Assembly (NCBI RefSeq): GCF_020520425.1
Contig: NC_079487.1
Location: forward strand, 7,735,501-7,799,500
Length of the DNA: 64,000 bases
DNA from: Spinacia oleracea
Lineage: Eukaryota; Streptophyta; Magnoliopsida; Caryophyllales; Amaranthaceae
Direction of reading: 5' to 3'
The translations under genes were made by a program, and so were the position numbers. Shown here piece after piece: positions 43,539 through 55,000 of the stretch. Under the pieces are notes generated by a model that was given only the letters and a program-made list of their open reading frames with translations, ran no database searches and was not told where the DNA came from. Positions within the stretch are counted from its first letter, which is position 1. Each line of letters opens with the position of its first letter.

Positions 43539-43950
43539 TCAGGTGTCTAAGATCATAGCTTTTTCTTTTTGCAGCAAACAACACAACACACAAACCTTAA
43601 GTACTCTTTCTTTCTTGCGAGCAAGATTATGAGCCTTAACCACCTGATCCCTACCCACTTTAATACACACAAAATAGTCTAAGTTTCTAGCAGCAGAACG
43701 AATAATAGAAATTAAAGAAGTAATATGGGCAGCAACTTTCTTCGGTTCCTTGATGGCTTCTACCGCTTCCAAATCTGATTTTATCACGACATTGGAGGCA
43801 ATTTGAGCAGCCTTAGTCAACCCCCACCAGATGGCATAGCACTCTGTTCCTTGGAGGTTGATCCGTGTCTTCTTCCCAACTCACTGCTGCTTGACTTTCT
43901 TCCTGCCTTTCCAAGAAGCATCAACCAATACAGCAATAAACTCATTTGCC
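43539..43950 (-). pseudogene. Plant RNase-H-like domain fragment
   Basis: On the minus strand, FIAVLVDASWKGRKKVKQQ, a stop, then GKKTRINLQGTECYAIWWGLTKAAQ followed by NVVIKSDLEAVEAI. The order VDASWK...E-x-AIWWGL...SD fits the RNase-H-like domain of plant LINE-derived and host RNase H proteins (D-E-D residues in VDAS, TECYA and KSDL). One in-frame stop breaks it, and nothing upstream resembles a reverse transcriptase. Either a relic of a LINE or a captured host piece. Confidence 0.55.
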
Positions 43951-44616
43951 TGCATCATGAAATACATCGAGTAGCAACTAAATTTGAACCGATAGAATTA
44001 CACGCAGCAAAACTAAACTACCGGCCTTTAGGACGATTAAAATGTCAAAGACAACTGCCACAATTACATCAAACCAGATATAAGGATCAACTAATGGAGG
44101 TCCCCATTTCCACCCGAGATTGAAAATACTACTCCATTCCATGTTATTTGTCTACTTGACTTGCTTATTATGTTTCATAATATCTGTCACTAAAATGTCA
44201 ATGTGCTAGTACTTGTCAATGAGCACAATCAAAACACAACATCAGCTCATCACCAGCAGCCTAAAATTCAACACAACACCCACTAAACAAATTCAGCCTA
44301 AAAACCCATTTCTATAAATCAATCATCATAAATAACAATTCAACCCTAATCCACTCACAATAGCAATTCAAATAAATACAAACAAAACAGTCTATAGACA
44401 AATGCTCACCCTAATGCACCACAAAATACCCAAATTAAACCAAAAAATCAACATCTAATCACAAAATGCAGGTGAATAATAATACGAAAAATACCTAGAA
44501 AACAATACTCAAAAGACAACAAAAAATGGAAGGAGATTTAAAAAAAATATAAAGAGGAGTGAGAGAAAACAGAAGGAAATCAGATAGTGTGTTTTGAACC
44601 CAGATGCTACAGGGGT

Positions 44617-45310
44617 TCAAAACATTAGATTACACGAAACCTCCCCGGTAGGCTCGCACAGGAAATAAGCAACCTGTTTTTCTCCAGACTCGGATAATAT
44701 ACTCATTGTTTTCTTGGCGTTAAAAAGTATATCAGGTTGTTTCTTACTAAATGAGACACGGAGGTTTCCTTTTTCACCCTCTGGTACATTCTTTATTTCC
44801 ACAAATTCCAAAAGAACCTGATAAACATAAGTAGAAGAAAATCATAAATTACTGGTATGTATAACACCAAAGTTAAATAAATTTTCAAATTCAATAAGTG
44901 TACAGGCTTCAAATGCAGAATTCACTATAAGTTTGTAACATTGTACCTGATATCCTTAACAAATCATGAAAAGATTTCATATGGTTTTAGATATAGTCAA
45001 TTCCATTCAGAAAACTTTAAAGAATGTAAAGAGCATTCAATCCACATTGACAGTCATGCCAACCATTATACAAAAGCCTTCATCATAAAATATTACAATC
45101 AAAGTATTTAAAATTGCATTGAATCAGATCATACAATTTCAATAATAATCATAGTAAAGCCCGATATTTTAATAATTATCAATATTTTAAAAATAATCAC
45201 ACAGAAAATAAAGGAAATAAATAAAGATTATCAAAAAGAATTAACCTTTGAAAGAATAATATCAAGCAGCTCCGCCCCAGCTTTCAAATCGTTCATCTCT
45301 GAAGTATTAC
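44617..45310 (-). pseudogene. Unrecognised exon-like fragment (two putative exons)
   Basis: Minus strand. A frame of about 64 codons (44811-44617) starts after a TATCAG acceptor-like site near 44820 and reads EFVEIKNVPEGEKGNLRV, then FSKKQPDILFNAKKTMSI. Further upstream, 45310-45248 reads SNTSEMNDLKAGAELLDIIL, bounded by CAG and GTTAAT splice-like signals; joining the two preserves frame. I do not recognise the family. Composition looks like real protein rather than noise. Possibly a captured host gene fragment. No start codon or promoter identified. Confidence 0.35.
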
Positions 45311-46815
45311 TGCATAATAAAATGATCAATTAAAATCAAATTAATTCCTCTAATTTAAAACTAAAACTAAAAATTAAGGAAAAAATAAAAACAAACATGC
45401 CTCATAAAAAAATGAAGAATAATTGCCCTTATACCCGTGTAAGGAAGAATCAGGTTCTCAACTTATCCCTTGTAAGGAAGAATCATGTTCGCTGCTTATA
45501 TCGACAAAAAAAAATAAAAAAACAAAGAGTAATTCTAGAACAGCCAAATACCAAGTTCAAACATTACATATGTTCTAAAAATGAGCTAATGGTGAAAACT
45601 AATCACAATTTTCCACGAACCCCAAATGCACAATTAAACATCAATCGGTGAACTCCAAAATCAGGAAATTAATACACACTAAAAAGTAAGGAAAAACAAA
45701 AAAAATAATAGAGGGAGTAATGATGAATTCCAAAATAATATCAAATTTGTGATCTGGATATCTTGCAGATTGTAGAAAGGTTCGATTTTTATTTAAAAAA
45801 AAACCACCTCAGAAAACACCTGCAAAATCGAGAAACAAACAGAATGAGATATTGATCCAACAAAAATCAACAAATTAACCTCAAATCAAATTCAAAATTA
45901 AAAAGTCTAGGAGAGATAAACAAACAATTCCATAAAATAACAAAAATTAAAAAGTGTTTGCATTATTCTTCTGCCTGTACTATTTCTGAACAAATTGGAA
46001 CAAAAATGAACAATGTTTAGAGAAATTAGCACAAAAACTGTAAAAAACCGGATGAAATTAAGAAGAAATATTACAAATTCATACTGCAATTGATTTTTCA
46101 GTAACTCAATTATACAGATGCGTTAGAAGGCCTATTGTTCCAGGAATTGCTAAAAACGTCTAATTGCAAGAAAAGAAAGATATAAACATACCTTCAATTT
46201 CGATGAGCCTCCAAACAATGGAAAACATGACAATCTTCAAGAATTTCGGCGATGAATTTCCCAAAACCCAAAACATTTGTTTTCTCAAATAAAAATAATA
46301 ATTTCAAAATTTTCTAGATCGAAGAATTACCAGCGAAAATCATAACCCGATTACCAGCGAAATCAATTTGTCGATTCAAATGCGTTTCGAAAACCTGGAA
46401 TTCCGAAATCTCCAACCCCAAATTCATCAGCTCCTACATTTGTCGCAATTTTTGTACAAAACAATCAGGAACGCCTAGAAGTAATGAAAGGCATTTGATT
46501 AAAAAAAGTAAAAAATAAAAGGAATTGATTGTAGGAGAGATCGAAGATGAGATATTGAGTGAAGGGAGGAGAGATCGAGATGAGAGATTGAGTGATGGGA
46601 GGAGAGATCGAAGATGAGGGAGGAGAGAGAAAGTAGGCGAGAGTGAATGAGGCGGAGGAACTCTAACCCTAGAAACGAAAGTGAGGGCCCAGCAAACAGT
46701 CAAGCATCCGTAAACATCGAAAGGAGGGGTATTTTGGTATTTTTCAAGGTGGACACGAAAAGTTAATTTACTTAAAAGCCCTCAGAAGCTGGCTTATATA
46801 ATAGAGATGCATGCA

Positions 46816-47208
46816 TTCTTTTCGCTGGATTTCATAGATTTTTTTTAATGTAGATTTCATAGAAATTAGTTGCACCTAATAATTGACGTAATTGAACCAA
46901 ATTTTCGGTCAAATTGACGTAATAGGTCTAAGTCCCGTACCGCAACATCCCATCACCACGGTATTTGTTATTCTGCATTACGATTATCTTTTTTGGATCT
47001 ATTTTTTGAGATTTTCCGCATCTTTTTAGAGGGTAATATTTAAATTATTTAGGTTATAAGCTAGTTGATTATGTAATATGTATTTCTCAAGATCAATAAA
47101 GCTTCCCTCTCTTCTACATATAAATGTAGCTAACACATTGTAAGTAACCACGTTAAGTGTAATACCTTGTATTTTTCTGAATTTGTAAACATATTTTATT
47201 ATATTTGA
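46816..47208. other. AT-rich intergenic sequence
   Basis: Nothing recognised. It ends with TTTGA (47204-47208), the expected left TSD of gypsy F. Confidence 0.5.
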
Positions 47209-47747
47209 TGTGGCCTAAAAGAACGCCACCTGGCTGTACCATTAAAGCCCAGAAAGAAGGCCCAAAAGCCCATCAGCAGGCAAATCTCAAACCCACATGC
47301 ACACGCAGGGCCAAGACCCATCAGTGGGTCATGGGACCCACTTGCTCAGGAAGGAGCCCATTCTGCTATTTCCCAAGAAGAAAGGCCCAAACGCTTAAGA
47401 GGCCCACCAGGTCTAAACCAAGCCCCCAAAACTTAGCAGGACACGTGTCCAGATCTTGCATAACATCCAATCATGCAGGACCAGTTCCCAAGAAACCCTA
47501 GCACTATAAATAGTGCAGATCCCTAGGTAAAAGGAGATCAATTCATTCCCACCAACCTAAAACTATCTTTGCTCTGACTTCTCTTTACAAATTACTTATC
47601 TCTCTAGCTTATACTTACTTAAGCATCGGAGGGAATATTCCTACGGGAATATTCTTGTTTTGCAGGTTGCCAGAAGTTCGTGCCAGGTCATACTTGATAC
47701 CTCCGAGGAACGCGTGCCACGTCAGCATCGTAAAAGATCCCACAACA
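47209..47747 (+). repeat. 5' LTR of gypsy F (539 bp)
   Basis: TGTGGCCTAAAAG... to ...CCCACAACA. TATA-like CTATAAATAG at 47505-47514. The neighbouring PBS fixes its right edge. Confidence 0.8.
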
Positions 47748-47749
47748 TT

Positions 47750-47766
47750 TGGCGCCGTCTGTGGGG
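47750..47766 (+). promoter_or_regulatory. Primer-binding site of gypsy F
   Basis: TGGCGCCGTCTGTGGGG, two bases inside the LTR, a well-known plant gypsy PBS form. Confidence 0.8.
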
Positions 47767-47778
47767 AGGTACAGTGTC

Positions 47779-49530
47779 ATGGCCGAACTACACTCTGACA
47801 GAGAGTACACTGGTGAAGGAGAAGAGAGACGGCCCCTCGAAAGGAGCTAACGGCACATAGAAGAAGCCAATTGAATCGCAAATGCAGGAAACACACCGCG
47901 ACAGGTGCAGGAGGTTGAGGTGGTTGTAGAAGAAGAACCAATGACCGAGGCGTCTCCGCCAGGCGGCCATCTAAGTCCCAGCGTCCGAGACGCCGTGCTA
48001 GATGAGAATCTAGATTTGCCGGTCTCGGTAGGCTCCCTACGCGAGATCTTAGCGGGATTCCAACAGCAAATGAATCGGACCTTTCGACAACAGATGAGCA
48101 CTACATTACAAGATGAAATTCGGAAAAATATGCTAATCTACAGCGCTGAGAGGACGGCTCCACATGGACCCCTCAGCCTAGGCGTCAATCGGATAAGCAG
48201 AATGCCACTCAGATCCAACGTATGGAGGGCTGGAGAAGGTTCTCGTCCACAAGCAAGCCGGGGAGTCAGCTCTGTGCCTGAGCACTCGGGAAACGCCCGC
48301 GACCCCCCTACTTTCTTACCTCGAAGGGACCCGGTCATACGACCATCGTCTAGGGGAAGCCCACCAGCCGGCTTACGGCCTGCCTCAAGGCGTCAAGAAC
48401 ATTATGAAGCTGAATCTGAACTATCAGACACCGGTACACTCCTGTGACGGAAGACCCGCCATTTTACCCCACTACACGTGGACAGAGCCAGATGACGCCC
48501 AACAGAGTAAGAATGCGCCCCCGCTTGCTATCCAACCGTCGTGAACCAACTTATCATATCCAGCAAGGGTTTAACAATCTAACGTTAAGTTCTCCGATGA
48601 GATCATGAACACCCCGAAGGAACCCAAGGTAAAAACTCCTACAATTGAAGCCTATGAGGGGACCACCGATCCTGATATGCCCGCCATCACATGTATGTTC
48701 AAAGAACCAATGAAGCCACTTGGTGCAAATACTTCCCAGCCACGCTCAAAGGAGTAGCGTCTAAATGGTTTGAACGGCTACCCCCAGGGTCAATTGCCTC
48801 TTTCAACAAACTACAAACTTTGTTCTCTACAAGGTTCATGGCATACAAGGAAGAAAGGAAAACAAGCATGCATTTGGGACGGATCCAACAGGGGAAAGAC
48901 GAGTCCCTAAGAAGCTACGTGAAGCGTTTCAACCTAGAGGCCGGACAGATCCCAGACTTGCCCGATGGCGTCTCCTTTGATAATTTTATCAGGGGATTGA
49001 AGAAGGGATCCTTTAAGTTTGATCTGGTTAAGAAGAGTGTAAGGACTATGGCCGAAGTCCTGGACGAGGCTGAAGCATTTATCCATGCAACAAAAATATG
49101 CAGTGCGTCCAAGTAAGGAAGGATTGGAGAAACAACAGACTCCTCCGGAAAGAAAGATAAAGTGGACCGAAAAACCCCACGAGTGAATGGCACATGGACC
49201 CTCTCAAAAGAGCATGACACCAACTCTCCTGGGCACAAGAGAGAACGTCCGCAGGAGAGGGAATATTTTGAGTATAACACAGATCTCCTCACCATACTAA
49301 AAGACGTTGGGACGAGGTTTGACCTTGATCGACCTTTCCCCATGAAATCTTCTGCTGAGAGTCGAGATCCCAAATTATATTTCCAGTTCCATGAAGACAT
49401 AGGACATGAACCTAAGAATTGTAGAAGCTTGAAAAGGGATTTAGATGGCCTAGCCTCCAAAGGACACCTCAAGAACTACTTACAGAAGAATGCTCATGGC
49501 TTTGGAAAAAACCAATACAAAAAGAACTAG
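47779..49530 (+). pseudogene. Gypsy F gag, broken
   Basis: A start at 47779 (MAELHSDREY) is followed by stops after about 23 codons. A long frame at 47905-48447 (REILAGFQQQMNRTFRQQ) ends in a stop. The retrotransposon gag domain itself (WCKYFPATLKGVASKWFERL, SLRSYVKRFNLEA) is in another frame at 48691-49116. The nucleocapsid-like end (YFQFHEDIGHEPKNCRSLKR) is at 49162-49530. At least three breaks therefore separate the pieces. This is the structural protein of a Ty3/gypsy element and cannot form particles in this state. The sequence up to 49793 continues in the style of a protease N-terminal region, with another stop. Confidence 0.82.
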
Positions 49531-49793
49531 TCACCTGCCTCACCTACCAAGGGACAGCACAGCGACGGAGGATTTGTAGCCGTCATATCTGGAGGACCGG
49601 CCGCTGGAGGACCCACCATGAGAGGACAGAAGGATTATGCTCGCCGCCTAGGACAAGTACTGCTGTCAGCAAAATGACCCATGGATCCATTCCCACGGAT
49701 AGAGATATGTGAGTCAGATGGTGGACGGATAGCCACTCCGCATGATGATCCCCTTGTGGTCGAATTTAAGATATCTAACATGAGGGTCAAACG

Positions 49794-51161
49794 TGTTAGG
49801 TTATGGTACATATGACAAAACATAAATCATGCGGAAAAACCTTAATGCAGGAAACATATTATTTACACATAATCATTTAGCAGAATTTAGGAGCATACAC
49901 TTTGTAGCGTGCCCTCCCTAGCTGCGCCCGAACCGAACAAGAACAAGCCTTTAGGACTCCAAATGTCGTCCCTCCGTAGATAGTCCACAGTACGTCCTGA
50001 TCCGCCTCAAGTTAGACCAACTAGGATCGCCCTTAAGGTTACTAGGAAATCCGGTTAAGTGTTTGCAAGTGTTTGGCTTATTTTTCTTTCAAAACTTACC
50101 CTTAGAATACTTCAATCCCATGTACATAAATTATGACCCTAGGCCCTTATTTATAGAGGTTTGGAAAGGGAATTGGAATCCTAGTAGGATACGATTTAAT
50201 TAAACTTAGAATCCTACAAGGACTCTAATTAATTAAAATAATCCTTTTAGGAATAGGAATTTAATCATACACCAAATCCTAATAGATTTAGGAATTGTGC
50301 ATGGACACAAACACACACACACGCACGGAGCCACGAGGGCGCCCACGCGTGCGTGCGCTTGGCCCACGCTACGCAGCCACGCCTTGGCGCGCTGGGCCTG
50401 CCTTGCGGTGGGCCTGGTGCTGCCATGGGCTGTGCGTGTTGGCGTGCGTCTTGCTTGCTGGGCGATGGCCCGACTTCGTGCTGGGCCTTCGTCCGGCAGG
50501 CCTCGTCCGATGCTAATTCGTACGATACGCTTCCGATTAAATTCCCGGTTCCGGAATTCATTTCCGATACGAACAATATTTAATATTTCCGATTCAGGAA
50601 TTAATTTCCGTTTCGAACAAATATTTAATATTTCCGTTTCCGGAATTATTTTCCGATTCCGATAATATTTCCGATTCTGACAATATTTCCGTTTCCGGCA
50701 ATATTTCCGATTTCGGCAATATTTCCATTTCCGATAATATTTTCCGATACGTACCATGTTTCCGTTTCCGGCAACATCTACGACTTGGATAATATTTATA
50801 TTTCCGATGCGATCCATATTTCCGTTTCCGGCAATATCATCGTTTCCGGAGTATTCACTTGCTTGTGACGATCTCAGCTCCCACTGAAACAAGGATCCGT
50901 CGATTACGAATATCCATAGATAGAGTATTTAATGCCATTAAATACTTGATCCGTTTACGTACTATTTGTGTGACCCTACGGGTTCAGTCAAGAGTAAGCT
51001 GTGTATTAATATCATTAATTCCACTTGAACTGAAGCGGCCTCTAGCTAGGCATTCAGCTCACTTGATCTCACTGAATTATTAACTTTTTAATTAATACTG
51101 AACCGCATTTATTAGACTTATCATTGAATGCATACTTGGACCAAGGGCATTATTTCCTTCA
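49794..51161 (-). repeat. 3' LTR of copia C (1,368 bp)
   Basis: On the plus strand TGTTAGGTTATGG... to ...TATTTCCTTCA, the complement of the A-type LTR. Contains the 18-bp array (50530-50850), a GC-rich block (50320-50510) and a TATA box (complement) near 50148. Confidence 0.92.
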
Positions 51162-52025
51162 GTCTCCCACTTGTCCTTAGGGACAAGTGTGCATTACCTA
51201 ATTCCTTTGTCGCTCGATGCTTGCTCTTGAACATAAGGTAAGAGTTGTCATCCTTATTATGTCCAGAGGTGTTTCTCGGTTTCAGAGTTCAAGTGATCAA
51301 ATAAACAGATAATCATAGCCTATGATTCATCTGAGCACGGCCATGCATTTTACAGTTTCTAGCTCTCCGAGTGTCCTTGTACAACTTTTAGCATCTCATC
51401 CCGATTTATGGGAGGACAATCCCAATCTTGCGATCTTGAGATTAGACTTCGTTTGATAGGTGATTACCTAAGCGTTGCCTTTATAGTCTCATTTTACGGT
51501 GTGACGGTTGGTCAACGTCAAAGCAACCAGTTCTCAAACAAGTAATCTCAAATCACTCAGGTATTGAGGATTTAGTGTCTAATAATTTTAATGAAATTTA
51601 CTTATGACAGATTTTCATCTCTTACAGTAAAGTTTCATAGGTCTATCCGATACTAGTCTTCTCAAAGTAAGTATCTATGCAAATGATTATGACATTGCCA
51701 TGTCCACATAGTTCAAGAAACAGAACTACTAGTCATCTTGCATTCTAGTCGTCTAACGTTTTCTATGCGTCCAATTTTATAGAAAACTCCGACCAGGGAC
51801 CATTCTCAACCTTTGACATTCAAGTTCACTTGATAGACATTTCTTAGTCACAGGACTGGTCATGACAGTCTATCTTGAACATATCGTCAAATTGAAGGGA
51901 CTCATCATTTAATAAACCACAAATTAAATGAAAAAATGAATTCTATTCATTTATTGTGAATGATTAACCAATAATATTTTACAAAGAATTAAACTCTAAA
52001 ACTTTTAAAACAGTAAATAAGGACA

Positions 52026-55000
52026 TCAAAGCCATTCTCCAATATGCATGATTCCCATAGCTGCAGTGTGCGAGTTGTGCTTCGCCTGCGGCAGAGGTTT
52101 AGTCAATGGATCTGATATGTTGTCATCAGTTCCAATCTTGCTTATCTCGACTTCTTTTCTTTCAACGAACTCTCGTAGAAGGTGAAATCTACGAAGTACA
52201 TGCTTGACTCTTTGGTGGTGTCTAGGCTCCTTTGCCTGTGCAATAGCTACGTTATTATCACAATACAGGGCTATTGGTCCTTTAATGGAGGGGACTACAC
52301 CAAGTTCGCCTATGAACTTCCTTAGCCATATAGCTTCCTTTGCTGCTTCATGTGCATCAATGTACTCCGCTTCAGTTGTAGAATCCGCAATGGTGCTTTG
52401 CTTAGCACTTTTCCAGCTTACTGCACCTCCGTTGAGGCAGAAGACAAACCCAAACTGTGATCTGAAATCATCTTTGTTGGTTTGGAAACTTGCGTCCGTA
52501 TAGCCTTTAACAATTAATTCATCATCTCCACCATAGACCAGGAAGTCATCTTTGTGCCTTTTCAGGTACTTCAGAATGTTCTTGGCAGCAGTCTAATGCA
52601 CCTCTCCTGGGTCTGATTGGTATCTGCACGTAGCACTGAGTGCGTACGCAACATCCGGGCGTGTACATATCATAGCATACATTATTGAATCAATCAATGA
52701 TGTATACGGAATTCCATTCATTCGTCTACGCTCATCAAGTGTTTTTGGGCACTGAGTCTTGCTTAGAGTTATTCCATGAGACATGGGTAGGTAGCCTCGC
52801 TTGGAGTCTGCCATCTTGAACCTATCAAGCACCTTATTGATATAAGTGCTTTGACTAAGTCCAATCATCCTTTTAGATCTATCTCTGTAAATCTTGATGC
52901 CTAATATGTATTGTGCTTCTCCTAGATCCTTCATCGAAAAACATTTCCCAAGCCAAATCTTGACAGAGTTCAACATAGGAATGTCATTTCCGATAAGTAA
53001 TATGTCGTCGACATATAATACTAGGAAAGAAATTTTTCTCCCACTGACCTTCTTGTATACACAAGATTCGTCTGCATTCTTGATGAAACCAAAGTCACTG
53101 ACTGCTTCATCAAAACGTATATTCCAGCTCCTGGATGCCTGCTTCAATCCGTAGATTGATTTCTTTAGCTTGCATACCTTTTTAGTATTCTTTGGATCCT
53201 CAAAACCTTCAGGCTGTGTCATAAACATAGTTTCTGTTAAAACGCCGTTTACGAAAGCGGTTTTGACATCCATCTGCCATATTTTGTAATCGTAATATGC
53301 AGCGATTGCTAACATTATCCGAATAGACTTTAGCATTGCAACTGGTGAAAAGGTTTCATCGTAATCCACACCGTGGACTTTCCTGTAACCTTTTGCAACC
53401 AATCTAGCTTTGAAAACTTCAAGTTTCCCATCCTTGTCTTTTTTCAGTTTGAAAACCCATTTGCTTCCAATGGCTTGGTAGCCATCTGGCAAATCGACCA
53501 AATCCCATACTTGGTTTTCTGACATGGAGTCTAATTCAGATTGCATGGCTTCTTACCATTGCTTGGAGCTAGGGCTCGTCATAGCTTGTTTGTAAGTCGT
53601 AGGTTCATCACTTTCAAGTAATAGAACGTCATAGCTCTCGTTCGTCAAAATACCTAAGTACCTTTCCGGTTGAGATCTATATCTCTGCGATCTACGCGGG
53701 GTTACATCTCTAGGTTGACCATGATTCTCACCAGATACTTCTAAAGATCTCTGAGTTTCATCCTGAATGTCATCTTGAGCATTCTCTAGAGTTTGTTGTT
53801 CGACTCGAATTTCTTCGAGGTCTACTTTTCTCCCACTTGTCATTTTGGAAATGTGATCCTTTTCCAAAAAGATACCATCTCGAGCAACAAACACCTTGTT
53901 CTCAGATGTATTGTAGAAGTAATACCCCTTTGTTTCCTTTGGATAGCCCACAAGGATACATTTGTCAGATTTCGGATGAAGTTTGTCTGAAATTAATCGT
54001 TTGACGTATACTTCACATCCCAAAATCTTAAGAAAAGACACATTTGTAGGCTTTCCAAACCATAACTCATATGGAGTCTTTTCGACAGATTTAGACGGAG
54101 CTCTATTTATAGTGAGTGCAGCTGTATTTAGTGCATGTCCCCAAAATTCTAATGGAAGTTCGGCCTGACCCATCATTGACCTAACCATGTCTAGCAAGGT
54201 TCTGTTCCTCCGTTCCGACACACCGTTCCATTGTGGTGTTCCAGGAGGAGTCAATTCTGATAGAATTCCACATTCTTTCAGATGGTTATCAAATTCATAG
54301 CTCAGATATTCACCGCCTCTATCAGACCGCAGTGCCTTAATCTTCTTGCCTAATTGATTCTCTACTTCACTCTGAAATTCCTTGAATTTATCAAAGGATT
54401 CAGACTTATGCTTCATTAGGTAGACATAACCATATCTACTGAAGTCATCAGTGAAAGTGATAAAGTAGCTGAAACCACCTCTAGCATTTGTACTCATTGG
54501 TCCACATACATCTGTATGGATTAAACCAAATAGTTCATTTGCTCTTTCTCCAGCTTTAGAGAAAGGTTGCTTTGTCATTTTGCCAAGTAAACATGATTCT
54601 CATTTACCATAATCCTCTAAGTCAAATGGTTCTAGAATTCCTTCCTTTTGAAGTCTTTCTAAGCGTTTCAAGTTAATATGGCCTAATCGACAATGCCACA
54701 GATAGGTGAGATCTGAATCATCCTTTTTGGCCTTTTTGGTATTTATGTTATAAACTTGTTTGTCGTGATCTAATAAATAAAGTCCATTGACTAATCTAGC
54801 AGATCCATAAAACATCTCTTTAAAATAAAACGAACAACTATTGTCTTTTATTAAAAAGGAAAATCCCTTAGCATCCAAGCAAGAAACTGAAATGATGTTT
54901 TTAGTAAGACTTGGAACATGGAAACACTCTTCCAGTTCCAAAACTAGCCCAGAGGGCAACGACAAATAAAAAGTTCCTACAGCTAATGCAGCAATCCGTG

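Larger units (their letters stand above)
43150..46815 (-). mobile_element. Possible unclassified transposon carrying minus-strand gene fragments
   Basis: Left edge TCTTATATGCACGCGATGCGTGCG, with a GCACGC-GAT-GCGTGC palindrome. Right edge near GGCTTATATAATAGAGATG (complement ATCTCTATTATATAAGCC). Such ends are common in plant repeats, but I cannot assign them to Helitron, MULE or another class, and no TSD is clear. The interior holds a decayed RNase-H-like piece and exon-like pieces on the minus strand, plus a purine-rich leader-like tract (46510-46640). Confidence 0.4.
47209..49793 (+). mobile_element. Ty3/gypsy element F, 5' portion, interrupted by copia C
   Basis: LTR 47209-47747, PBS from 47750, broken gag 47779-49530, then the start of the protease region, reading ...DDPLVVEFKISNMRVKR right up to the copia C junction at 49794. 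The following protease motif (VDTG) must be on the other side of C, off-window. Confidence 0.85.

Noticed and set aside
47205..47501. 98-codon frame at the start of gypsy F LTR
   Set aside because: It lies in the LTR upstream of its TATA box and has only low-complexity Lys/Pro/Thr content.
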